Shown: piece by piece, positions 34,340-42,558 of the stretch
Layout: each line of letters opens with the position of its first letter
Numbering within the stretch: position 1 is the stretch's first letter
Assembly: GCA_025362495.1 (NCBI GenBank)
Contig: JANYGI010000154.1
Span: forward strand, 22,501-86,500
Origin: Byssovorax sp.
Lineage (GTDB): Bacteria > Myxococcota_A > Polyangia > Polyangiales > Polyangiaceae
DNA length: 64,000 bases
Reading direction: 5' to 3'
Made by a program: the position numbers and the translations under genes
The notes under the pieces: model-generated
What the model was told of the DNA's origin: nothing
The model's database searches: none
Seen by the model: the letters and a program-made list of their open reading frames with translations, nothing else

Positions 34340-36067
34340 CTACACGCTCGCCAGAGGATCGCGGCCGGCAGCGAGAGCGGCGAGGATCCTGGGGATTTCC
34401 TCGGCGATTTCGCTCGCGAGGAGGCCGCGGTCGCCGCCCACGCGCGCTCGCCACAGATCGCCCGCGAGGGCGTGCACGAGGACCCCGGCGCAGGCCGCGC
34501 GGTCGGGAGGGAGCCCGCAGAGCAGCGCCGCGATGATCCCCGAGAGCACGTCGCCCGAGCCCGCCGTGGCCAGCGCCGGATTGCCCGCCATGCAGATGAA
34601 CATGCGGCCGTCGGGCGTGGCGATGATGGTGCGCGCGCCCTTGAGGATCACGGTGGCTCGCGTGCGGGCGACGGCCTCGCGCACCGCGCCGAAGCGATCG
34701 TGCTCGATCGCCCGGGCGCTGCGGCCGAGGAGGCGACCGAGCTCGCCCGGGTGGGGCGTGAGGATGATCTGCCCGCGCGCGTCGGCGAGGGCCTCGGCGC
34801 GATCGGTGAAGTGGGTGATCGCGTCGGCGTCGACGACCTTGAGCCCGTCCCAGTTGAGGACCACGTGATCGACGGCGATGCGCGCCTTGGCGTCGAGGCC
34901 GAAGCCGGGGCCGATCGCCACGGCGCGGCGCCGCGCGAGCGCCTCGTCGATCGAAGCGGTGATCCGCGCTGGATCGATGCGCGCCGTCATCACCTCGACG
35001 ACGCGGGACTCGAGGGCCGTGGCCGCGTCGGGCCAGGTGCAGATCGTCACGAGGCCCGCGCCGGAGCGCATCGCCGCGGTGCCGGTGAGCAGCGCCGCGC
35101 CGAGCTTGCCCGCCGAGCCCGCGAGGACGAGCACGTCGCCGGCCTCGTGCTTGTGGATGCTGGTCTCGCGCGGCGTGAGGTACGAGCCGATCGTACGAGC
35201 TCGAATGACCTCGGCGACGTAGCCCACGTGCGCGAGGATCGGGCGATCGGGCACGCCGAGATCGACGACGTGGATGTTGCCCGCGAGGCGCGCGCCGTCG
35301 GGCGTGAGCAGGCCAATCTTGAGGTGGCCGAACGTCACCGTGTCGTCGGCCTGGACCGCGATCCCGAGCGATGCGCCGCTGTCGGCGTCGAGCCCCGAGG
35401 GGAGATCGAGCGCCACGCAGCGGGCCTCGGCGCGGTTGATCGCGGCGATGACCTCGGCCCGGTGGCCGCGGATCGGCCGATCGAGGCCGGTGCCAAACAG
35501 CGCGTCGACGACGAAATCGGCGCGCCCCAGGGCCTCTTCGAGCACCGCGAGATCGGCGCCGTCGGGCAGCTCGGCGAAGACGCCGCCGAGATCGATGTAC
35601 GCATCGTGGTTGACGCGGCTCTCGCCCGTGACCTTCTCGGACGCGCCCGCGAGGAAGACCTCGACCTCGGCGCCGCGCGCGAGCAAGTGGCGGGCGACGA
35701 CGAACCCGTCGCCGCCGTTGCTCCCCGCGCCGCAGACCACGACGACCCGCGCGTCGAGCGGGTACGTCGCCGGCTGCCCCGGCGCGGGCACGTGGCGCAC
35801 GGGAAACGCGCGCACGCGGGCTGCCTGCGCGTCGACGACCGCGCGCCGTGACGGCGGCACCGAGGGCACGGCGCCGAGCGAAGGCGGCGCCGGCGCGCGG
35901 TTTGCCGTGGGGCTCGCCGCGGGCCGCTGCGCCTCGATCATCGCCGCGATCACGTCGGCCGCGCCGCGCCCCGCGTTCTCCATCAGGACGATGCCCGGCA
36001 CGTGGCACGCCTCGATGGCGTAGCGATCGTACTCGCGCATCTGCGCCCGCGTCAGGACGGGGATCAC
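34340..36067 (-). CDS. nnr: Bifunctional NAD(P)H-hydrate epimerase/dehydratase
   Basis: The 575-residue enzyme repairs hydrated NAD(P)H. The N-terminal epimerase domain (TRAQMREYDRYAIE, then GAGSNGGDGFVVARHL and GTGLDRPI) is followed by the ADP-dependent dehydratase domain (VLAGSAGKLGAALLTG, ILTPHPGELGRLLG, GNPALATAGSGDVLSG). An Ala/Pro-rich insertion of about 55 residues splits the epimerase domain near residues 45-100, which is unusual. The GTG start (36067) overlaps the pdxJ stop by 4 nt. Confidence 0.94.
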   Translation of the reverse strand: MIPVLTRAQMREYDRYAIEACHVPGIVLMENAGRGAADVIAAMIEAQRPAASPTANRAPAPPSLGAVPSVPPSRRAVVDAQAARVRAFPVRHVPAPGQPATYPLDARVVVVCGAGSNGGDGFVVARHLLARGAEVEVFLAGASEKVTGESRVNHDAYIDLGGVFAELPDGADLAVLEEALGRADFVVDALFGTGLDRPIRGHRAEVIAAINRAEARCVALDLPSGLDADSGASLGIAVQADDTVTFGHLKIGLLTPDGARLAGNIHVVDLGVPDRPILAHVGYVAEVIRARTIGSYLTPRETSIHKHEAGDVLVLAGSAGKLGAALLTGTAAMRSGAGLVTICTWPDAATALESRVVEVMTARIDPARITASIDEALARRRAVAIGPGFGLDAKARIAVDHVVLNWDGLKVVDADAITHFTDRAEALADARGQIILTPHPGELGRLLGRSARAIEHDRFGAVREAVARTRATVILKGARTIIATPDGRMFICMAGNPALATAGSGDVLSGIIAALLCGLPPDRAACAGVLVHALAGDLWRARVGGDRGLLASEIAEEIPRILAALAAGRDPLASV

Positions 36068-36813
36068 GCGCGCCCCGCGAGGGCGCGATCGATCGCCGCG
36101 CGCAGATCGCGCACTGCGCGCTCGAGGCCGAAGAGCACCGCGTCGGCGATCACCGAGTGGCCGATGTTGACCTCCTCGATCCCCGCGATGGCCACGACCG
36201 GACCGACGTTGTGGCGCGTGAGCCCGTGCCCCGCCGCGACGTCGAGCCCGAGCTCGCGCCCGCGCTTGGTGGCCGCCGCGATCCGCGCGAGCTCCGACGC
36301 GACGAGGGCGGGGGAGTGGCCGGGCTCTGTTGCGGTGCAGTACTCGCCGGTGTGCAGCTCGATCTGCTGCGCGCCGATCGCCGCCGCGGCCTCGACGACC
36401 GCGGGATCGGGGTTGATGAACAGGCTGACCTTGATCCCGGCGCGGCGGGCCATGACGATCGCCGCCTCGACCGCGGGGCGCTGGGCCAACACGTCGAGCC
36501 CGCCCTCGGTCGTCCGCTCCTCGCGGCGTTCGGGCACGAGCGAGATCACCTCGGGGCGCACCTTCTCGGCGAAGGCGATCATCTCGGGCGTAGCGCCCAT
36601 CTCGAGGTTGAGCATCGTGGAGATCGCTCCGCGGAGCCGGATCACGTCGTCGTCGCGGATGTGCCGCCGATCCTCGCGCAGGTGGGCGGTGATCCCGTCG
36701 GCGCCCGCGGCCTCGCAGAGCTGCGCCGCGAGGACTGGATCGGGGTAGCGCGTGCCGCGCGCGTTGCGGACCGTCGCGACGTGGTCGATGTTGATGTGGA
36801 GACGCACCGCCAT
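36064..36813 (-). CDS. pdxJ: Pyridoxine 5'-phosphate synthase
   Basis: PdxJ condenses 1-deoxyxylulose 5-phosphate with 3-amino-2-oxopropyl phosphate to form pyridoxine phosphate. The 249-residue TIM barrel begins MAVRLHINIDHVATVRNARG and has DGITAHLREDRRHI, NLEMGATPEM, LHTGEYC and AGHGLTRHNV, all typical. The ATG at 36813 is chosen because family homology starts there; the frame is open 6 codons further. It is followed by nnr with a GTGA overlap. The pairing of pdxJ with a metabolite-repair enzyme and acpS/nnr-type genes is common. Confidence 0.96.
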   Translation of the reverse strand: MAVRLHINIDHVATVRNARGTRYPDPVLAAQLCEAAGADGITAHLREDRRHIRDDDVIRLRGAISTMLNLEMGATPEMIAFAEKVRPEVISLVPERREERTTEGGLDVLAQRPAVEAAIVMARRAGIKVSLFINPDPAVVEAAAAIGAQQIELHTGEYCTATEPGHSPALVASELARIAAATKRGRELGLDVAAGHGLTRHNVGPVVAIAGIEEVNIGHSVIADAVLFGLERAVRDLRAAIDRALAGRA

Positions 36814-36885
36814 GGGGCAGACTTTACACAACGAGCCTGCTGGCGTCGCGCCCCGCGGACCGGGTAACCAGGGCGATCGCCGCTC

Positions 36886-38880
36886 TCACGGATCCACGGC
36901 GATTCTCCCGGGTTGGGGCAGCTCGGCCGGCAGGTAGGCCGGCTCGTTGTTCCCGCTGTGCTGCCAGTCGGGATCGATCCACAGATACTGCACGAGGTGG
37001 GGATTGAGCGCGCTCCCCCAGAAGCCTTTGACCCAGGGCTTCACCAGGGTCGATCGGGTATCGAAGTAGAGCGGCAAGCGCGGCATCGCGGCGAGGGCGA
37101 TGGCCTCGGCCTTGCGGTACAAGCGCACGCTCTCCACCGGCTCGGCGCGCGCCGCCGCCTCTTTCAGGGCCTCGTCGAAGCGCGGATCGCCCCACCCCGA
37201 CTGGTTCTGCGGGTTCTCCGAGAGGAACTGCTCGAGGAAGGTTTGCGGATGATCGTAGTCCGCCGTCCAGCCCAGGCGGATGATCTGGAACTGGCCCTCG
37301 CGATAGCGGTTGAGCATCACCTTCCACTCCTCGCTCCGGAGCTGGACCGAGACGCCGAGGAAGTGCTTCCACATGTCCTGGATGGCCACCGCGGCCTTCT
37401 GGTGACCTTCGTTGTTGTTGTAGACGACCTCGAGCGGGGGGAACCCCGAGGCGCGGAAGCCGTCGCTCTCTTGCACGACGGGATAGCCGGCCTCGCCCAG
37501 CAGGGCGCGGGCGCGATCGGGATCGAACTCGAAGCCTGGCCCCGAGAACGGATCGGAGCCCGCGAGCCGGTCGGCCTTCACCTGCGCCGAGTAGCCCATC
37601 CCGGTGAAATCAGGCACGTAGTGCGTCGCCGCGAGCTCGCCGCCGCGCTGTATCTTGTCGACCAGCGTCTGCTTGTCGATGGCCAGGTTCAGCGCGCGGC
37701 GCACCCGCGCGTCGTCGAGAGGCGGCTTCCGGGTGTTGAGCTCGTACCACTGCACGGCCAGGTAATCGTTGCGGAGGAAGTCGCGCTTCTTCGAGAGCGT
37801 CGGCATGTACTCCGCCGGCGGCAGGAGGTTGTCGCCGAGGTAGTCGATCTCCCCTGTCTTGTAGAGGTTCATCGTCGCGTGGGCCTCTTCGACCTCCATC
37901 CACACGATGCGATCGAGCCGGATCTGGTCGGCGAAGCGGTAGTGCGGGTTCTTCCGCATGGTGATCTCGTAGCGGAAGGCCCACTGATCGAGGACGTAAG
38001 GCCCGTTGGAGACCATGCTCTCGGGGCGCGTCCACATGTCGGGATCCCCGCGCTGCTCGAAGGCCTCGATCACGTCGCGACGCACCGGATAGAGGGTATG
38101 GTAGCTGGTGAGACGCAGGAAGTAGGGAGTCGGCCGCTCCAGCTCGACCTCCAGGGTGCGATCGTCGGTGGCGCGCACGCCGAGGACGGTGTCGTCCTCC
38201 ACGAGATCGTCTTCCGCGACGAAGCCGCCGACCGCGGGCGGGGCCGCGGGGACCGGAGAAGGCGAGTAGGTCGGCAGCGACGACCAGCGCTCGACGCGCG
38301 CCCAGCCCTTCTCCGCCGAGAGGATCTGCACGAACGTGCCTCTCGGAAGCGAGCTTGTGGCCAGCGCCGTCGCCCCGGGAGAGGCCTTGAGCGCGAGGTC
38401 GCGCCGGAGGGCCTTCAGCTTCCCCTGGCTGAACGGCTCTCCATTCTTGAGCGTGTACAGGTTGGGGACGGACTTCGACGCCGTCTTGGGGCGGAGCACG
38501 CGCTTCCAGGCATACTCGAAGTCGTGGGCCGTCACCGTCACGCCGTCCGACCAGCGCGCGTCGGCGCGGAGATGAAAGCGATAGAGCCGGTTATCGTCGC
38601 TTCGATCCCAGCTCTCGGCGACGCCCTGCACCGGGTGGCCGTCGCGCGGATCGTAGCCAGTCAGCCCCTCGAAGAGCTGGGCTATCAGCGCTCCGCTCAG
38701 GGTGTCGTTGCATTTGCCGGGGTCGAGATACTCGGGCTCGCTCACGTTGTTGACGTAGAACGTGCGCGGGTCCTTGCCCGCGCGGGACGTCGCCCCGAAA
38801 TAGGGCGTCATCTCCTCGCTCGAGCACGCGGAGAGGCCCAGGATCGCGGCGATCGCCGCCGCGCGCGCGGCCTGCTTCAT
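36886..38880 (-). CDS. Oligopeptide-binding lipoprotein (SBP_bac_5) with SH3-like insert
   Basis: The 664-residue lipoprotein (lipobox LSAC) belongs to the OppA/DppA family: EPEYLDPGKC, then FHLRADARWSDGVTVTAHDFEYAWKRVL, SNGPYVLDQW and PLDDARVRRALNLAIDK. Residues about 150-240 contain an extra segment (LALKASPGATALATSSLPRG, then GWARVE, then GFVAEDDLVE) that looks like a bacterial SH3 domain inserted in the first lobe. No permease or ATPase genes are adjacent, so the ligand and transporter are unknown. The start overlaps the upstream PFK-2-like gene's stop (ATGA). Confidence 0.9.
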   Translation of the reverse strand: MKQAARAAAIAAILGLSACSSEEMTPYFGATSRAGKDPRTFYVNNVSEPEYLDPGKCNDTLSGALIAQLFEGLTGYDPRDGHPVQGVAESWDRSDDNRLYRFHLRADARWSDGVTVTAHDFEYAWKRVLRPKTASKSVPNLYTLKNGEPFSQGKLKALRRDLALKASPGATALATSSLPRGTFVQILSAEKGWARVERWSSLPTYSPSPVPAAPPAVGGFVAEDDLVEDDTVLGVRATDDRTLEVELERPTPYFLRLTSYHTLYPVRRDVIEAFEQRGDPDMWTRPESMVSNGPYVLDQWAFRYEITMRKNPHYRFADQIRLDRIVWMEVEEAHATMNLYKTGEIDYLGDNLLPPAEYMPTLSKKRDFLRNDYLAVQWYELNTRKPPLDDARVRRALNLAIDKQTLVDKIQRGGELAATHYVPDFTGMGYSAQVKADRLAGSDPFSGPGFEFDPDRARALLGEAGYPVVQESDGFRASGFPPLEVVYNNNEGHQKAAVAIQDMWKHFLGVSVQLRSEEWKVMLNRYREGQFQIIRLGWTADYDHPQTFLEQFLSENPQNQSGWGDPRFDEALKEAAARAEPVESVRLYRKAEAIALAAMPRLPLYFDTRSTLVKPWVKGFWGSALNPHLVQYLWIDPDWQHSGNNEPAYLPAELPQPGRIAVDP

Positions 38881-40151
38881 GGCGCGGGCGGCTGGCTGTG
38901 GTGCGGCTCGATCAGGATCGGATCGAGGCGGAAGCGCCGCTCTTCGCAGCCGTATGCGTTCGGCGTCAACTGGATGACCGTGTGAAGCGGAATCGGCAGC
39001 GAGGGGCACTCGTGCGGAGGCTTGTCCATCATGTAGGCATAGAGCGCGCGCAGCACGGCCTGGTGGGCGATGACCAGCACCGGCGACTCTTGCCGTTCGA
39101 GCTGGATGATCAAGGGATCGAGGCGCTGAATCACGTCTTCATACGATTCCCCACGCGGGTAACGGTAGCGGAATTTGTCGGCGGTCCGCGCCGTGTGCAC
39201 CTCGGGCATCTGCTCTTTGATCTGCGGGTACGTCATCCCGTCGCAGATCCCGGCGTCGATCTCGTCGAGGGCGCGCCACGCTCGCGGCTTGCGCGTCAGC
39301 GGCGCGGCCGTCTGGATCGTTCGCTTGAGCGTGCTCGTCCACACGTCGACGTTGGCCTCGCGCGGGGCCTGGCTGTGCACGAACGCCGCGAGGTTCTTCG
39401 CGTACTCTTCGCCGCGCGGGCTCAGCTCGGAGTCGCCGCCGAGCAGGCCGAGCACGTTGAAATTACTCTCGCCGTGGCGGGTGAGCCAGATCGGCCGGCG
39501 CGTGATGTGGAGGTTGATCAAGAGCGGCGCGAGGCGCGCGGGCAGGTAGCCGCGGATGCGGTTCAGCACCACCTGGCGGCCGACGTCGATGATCTTGATG
39601 TAGCTCGAGTCGGGATCGTCGAGCGGCTCGTAGGCGCGCTCGTAGTGGGCGATCCGGGCCCGGAAATCCAGCGCGGCCGTATCGGGATCGACGTCGGCGT
39701 AGTCGGGCGAGTTGAGCTTCTGCTCGCGCACCGTGGCGTCGATGATCGCCGGATCGTTGCACATGGACTCGATGAAGACGACCGGGACGCCGTGCTTGCG
39801 GCAGCGCTCCTGCACCATCTGTCGGCGGACGCGCGTGCTGTTGGTGGCGTCGTAGATCGCGACCTCGCCGCCGTGATCGAGCCACGAGAGCATGTCGTCG
39901 AGCGCCGAGCTCGCCATCTCGAGCAGCGCGGCCTTGCCCGCGACGTTGTCGGGATCGAAGAAGTCGTGCGGCTGGTGGGAGCCGAGGTACTGCCGCCGGT
40001 AGCTGCCGACATTGAACACCCGCGTCGGGTGCCCGAGCCAGTTCAAATACCGGGCGACCTTGCGCGCGATGTACGTCTTTCCGCGGGCCGGGAGGCCCAC
40101 CATGGCCAGGGCGGTGGTCGCGGTGTCTCGTTGGTGCGGCACGTAGAGCAT
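38877..40151 (-). CDS. 6-phosphofructo-2-kinase/fructose-2,6-bisphosphatase-like protein
   Basis: The 424-residue protein starts at the ATG at 40151 and has two domains. The N-terminal kinase domain has a P-loop GLPARGKTYIARKVARYLNW and VFNVGSYRR, as in eukaryotic PFK-2. The C-terminal histidine-phosphatase domain has LTRHGESNFN with the catalytic His and a second His in VIAHQAVLRALYA. This is the arrangement of the eukaryotic bifunctional enzyme that sets fructose 2,6-bisphosphate levels. Bacterial copies are uncommon, and their substrate has not been established as far as I know. It leads a possible operon with the oligopeptide-binding lipoprotein. Confidence 0.88.
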   Translation of the reverse strand: MLYVPHQRDTATTALAMVGLPARGKTYIARKVARYLNWLGHPTRVFNVGSYRRQYLGSHQPHDFFDPDNVAGKAALLEMASSALDDMLSWLDHGGEVAIYDATNSTRVRRQMVQERCRKHGVPVVFIESMCNDPAIIDATVREQKLNSPDYADVDPDTAALDFRARIAHYERAYEPLDDPDSSYIKIIDVGRQVVLNRIRGYLPARLAPLLINLHITRRPIWLTRHGESNFNVLGLLGGDSELSPRGEEYAKNLAAFVHSQAPREANVDVWTSTLKRTIQTAAPLTRKPRAWRALDEIDAGICDGMTYPQIKEQMPEVHTARTADKFRYRYPRGESYEDVIQRLDPLIIQLERQESPVLVIAHQAVLRALYAYMMDKPPHECPSLPIPLHTVIQLTPNAYGCEERRFRLDPILIEPHHSQPPAP

Positions 40152-40400
40152 CCTTTGCGCGCCAAGATAGCCTAGATCTCGGCGAAAAATCGCGCGCTCT
40201 CTTCGGTCCACTCCAGCGAACCCCGAGAGGCAGCAGCGCGCGGCGCTCGTCGACGCTGAGCCGCCCTCGCGCGCGCCGAAGCGGGCCAGACGGATCGGGA
40301 CCGCTTCGCCGGGAGCCTCTTCCGTCGACCGTCGTTCACCTGCTATGCTTCTCACCGTCTTCCTCACGCCCTGCTCCTCCACAGCTCGAAAAGGACGCCG

Positions 40401-41276
40401 ATGGACACCTCGCTCGCTGGCCTCATCAGCATCTATATATTTCCGACCGGACGCCGCCTGTTCGCCGTCGGCCAGGTCGCCACCCGCGCCAGGGCCCGGG
40501 ACTTCCCGGAGCTTGCCAAGCACTGCTCCCGCGCCATCGCTCATGATCGCGAGTGCCTCACCCTGGAGCGCCGCTGGGAGGGCGTTGTGGCCGAGTCCAA
40601 GGGGAAGGTCGCGCCGGCGCGTCCCGCGGCCGGTGCGCCTCCGAGCGCAGCGGACGTCGATCCGCTCGTCGACAAGACGCTCACCGCGATTCGCGATCAT
40701 GCCGTGAGCCAGACGGCCGGTGCGGCGCCCGACGATCCGATCCACGCCACTGTCGCCGCGTTTCTGAAAGAGATCTACCCGGCAGGCGTCGGTGAGGTCA
40801 CGAAGCTCGGCTTCGTCGAAGAGCTCGCCGCCGTCGACATCATCGTTGGCTTACTGCAAAGCAAGGAGCTTGGACCGGTCGTGAAAGACCTCGGGCTCGG
40901 TCGCCTCGTGAAGCGGCTCGCCGATCTCGCGGTCGTCTACCGAGCCTCGCAGCTGGGCCAGCCGGAGGGCGTGCTGGCCTTCAGCGACGTGCGCGTCGCC
41001 AGGATCAACGGCCAGGATCTGCTGCTCGAAGCGATCGCGATCGTGCTGGGGAAATACCGCAGCAGCTCGCCGGACGACGTGGCAGCGCGGAACGAGCTGA
41101 TCGGACCCATCCTCGATCAGAACGACGCGATCGGGGCGGCGTTGAAAGGGCGTCGCTCCGTCGTTGACGTGAATCCAGACACCGGCGCTTCTGATCCGAG
41201 CGTGCCGGCCTCCGCCGAAGCACCGGGCGCACCGGCGGCGCCGGGCGCGGCCGGGGGCGGGGCCAAGAATCCCTGA
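40401..41276 (+). CDS. Hypothetical helical protein with Ala/Pro-rich tail (291 aa)
   Basis: The protein begins MDTSLAGLISIYIFPTGRRLF. It is helical through residue about 250 (FVEELAAVDIIVGLLQSKEL, RLADLAVVYRASQLGQPEG) and ends in an Ala/Pro/Gly-rich tail. AAGGA lies 8 nt before the ATG. No signal peptide or known motif is visible. Its general build is like that of the protein at 2519-3337, which may indicate a lineage-specific family, but this is not proven. Function unknown. Confidence 0.75.
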   Translation: MDTSLAGLISIYIFPTGRRLFAVGQVATRARARDFPELAKHCSRAIAHDRECLTLERRWEGVVAESKGKVAPARPAAGAPPSAADVDPLVDKTLTAIRDHAVSQTAGAAPDDPIHATVAAFLKEIYPAGVGEVTKLGFVEELAAVDIIVGLLQSKELGPVVKDLGLGRLVKRLADLAVVYRASQLGQPEGVLAFSDVRVARINGQDLLLEAIAIVLGKYRSSSPDDVAARNELIGPILDQNDAIGAALKGRRSVVDVNPDTGASDPSVPASAEAPGAPAAPGAAGGGAKNP

Positions 41277-42080
41277 CCTCTGGCGCAGGACCCTGGCCGC
41301 TTCCGGGCGGGGAGTGCTCGATGCAGATCGACCCTCAGCGTAACCCTATCGACCGGGACGCGCTGGGGGTCGAATGGCGTCAGGGGCCCGATGCGAGGGC
41401 GGTCGCTCGGAGTCGACCCTGACGTTTGCCCGGTGACCGGCCACCGAACGGAAGCCAGGAGCAGTCGAAGCCCGTTCGCCGGGCAGAGTTCGGGGTCGAC
41501 CGCCAGAGCAGGCCTGGCAGCCGGGCATCATTTCGAGGTTGATGCCCAGAAAGAGCCCGATCCCCGTGGCGAAAACGGGGGTCGACCGGGAAAGAAAGCC
41601 CGCTGGTAAGGCATCCGCTGGGCTCGACCGTCGCCCGAAGCCCGACGACAAGGGTTTGGGGCACGGTCGGTCCCCACCGGGCCCGCCGTTTACCTCCGGC
41701 TCACGGCTGGCGACCCCTGGCTCGGCGCGGGGCCGAACTCGTGCATCCGTCATTGCCCATCAAAGGGGCGGCGTCGGTGGCGGAGCGCCGCGCCAATCAA
41801 GATCTCCGAGGTAAGTCAACCGGCCGCGCGAGCGAACTGAACCATGGTTTCAACCGCTAGAATTTCGTCGTCGAGCACCTTCACCATCCCCATGGCGGCC
41901 GAGCCTGTAACAACCGCCGCTGGTGTGGCGCTCTTGACGCTTGAGCGGTTGAAGGTCGCCAGGTGTGCGAACGTGGAAAAGAACGACTCGGCCTTCCTGG
42001 CGATGTCAGCGCCTTGGCGGCTCGAGATTCCAGCCGTCTCTCGTGGATTTAACCCGCTCGGCGTTCTAGGGTTGCTTCCG
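41277..42080. other. Gene-poor stretch with repeated GTCGACC-type words
   Basis: No convincing gene is seen in about 800 bases. Between 41325 and 41640 the word TCGACC or GTCGAC recurs about seven times in irregular spacing, often as GGGTCGACC, and short open frames run on both strands. From 41816 to about 42060 the minus strand contains an open frame with protein-like stretches (DIARKAESFFSTFAHLATF) and a stop at 41816, but it lacks a convincing start and overlaps the pyrophosphatase gene. The region may hold decayed genes. No tRNA or insertion-sequence ends were seen. Confidence 0.4.
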
Positions 42081-42545
42081 ATGCCGGCCGCCGCGCTCTT
42101 CCCCGATCTGCCCGCGCGCCCCGTCGTCCACATCGAACTCGCGCGGTGGAGCCTGGTCAAACGCGGCAGCGACGGGCGGATCGACTTCATCGCGCCGCTC
42201 CCGTGCCCGTACAACTACGGTTCTATCCCCGGGATCGTCTCGGGCGACGGGGATCCGCTCGACGCGATCGTGCTCGGGCTGACGCTGCCCGAGGGCCGGA
42301 TCGTGGAGGTGCCGGTGGTGGGGATCCTCGACTTCATCGACTGCGGCCGCCCCGATCCCAAGGTAGTTTGCAGCGATCACCCGCTCACGCCGGCCGAGCG
42401 CGCCGGGCTCCTGGTGTTCTTCGCGGTCTATGCGCGCTGCAAGACGATCCTGGCGCTGGCGCGGGGACGCAAAGGCCCCACGCGCTCGCTCGGGTTCTTC
42501 CCCGAGCGGGCCTGGCAGCGCGCACAAGCCCTCACCGACCGCTGA
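42081..42545 (+). CDS. Soluble inorganic pyrophosphatase family protein
   Basis: The product is 154 residues from the ATG at 42081. It contains PCPYNYGSIPGIVSGDGDPLDAIVLG, which is the family I pyrophosphatase core (Y-N-Y-G-x-I-P and D-G-D-P-L-D, the Mg-binding Asp), and a following D-x-G-x-x-D-x-K (DCGRPDPKVV). The family hydrolyses pyrophosphate; the short length and altered tail suggest a diverged member. Its last 25 codons contain a palindromic 46-bp element found again after htpG. Open frame continues upstream, but without family similarity. Confidence 0.85.
   Translation: MPAAALFPDLPARPVVHIELARWSLVKRGSDGRIDFIAPLPCPYNYGSIPGIVSGDGDPLDAIVLGLTLPEGRIVEVPVVGILDFIDCGRPDPKVVCSDHPLTPAERAGLLVFFAVYARCKTILALARGRKGPTRSLGFFPERAWQRAQALTDR
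42472..42517. repeat. Copy 1 of a 46-bp palindromic repeat (in the pyrophosphatase gene)
   Basis: This segment matches 45510-45555 at 43 of 46 positions by eye. Its centre is a hairpin with arms GCTCGCTCGGG and CCCGAGCGGGC around TTCTTC. Here it lies inside the end of the pyrophosphatase coding sequence and is read as GPTRSLGFFPERAW. The same residues can be read in the plus frame of copy 2, where no gene is expected. Confidence 0.75.
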
Positions 42546-42558
42546 TCTGCCTATTTTT

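Noticed and set aside
41816..42214. Minus-strand open frame with protein-like stretch DIARKAESFFSTFAHLATF
   Set aside because: Overlaps the start of the pyrophosphatase gene, has no convincing start or ribosome site and no recognised family; mentioned in the gene-poor stretch only.
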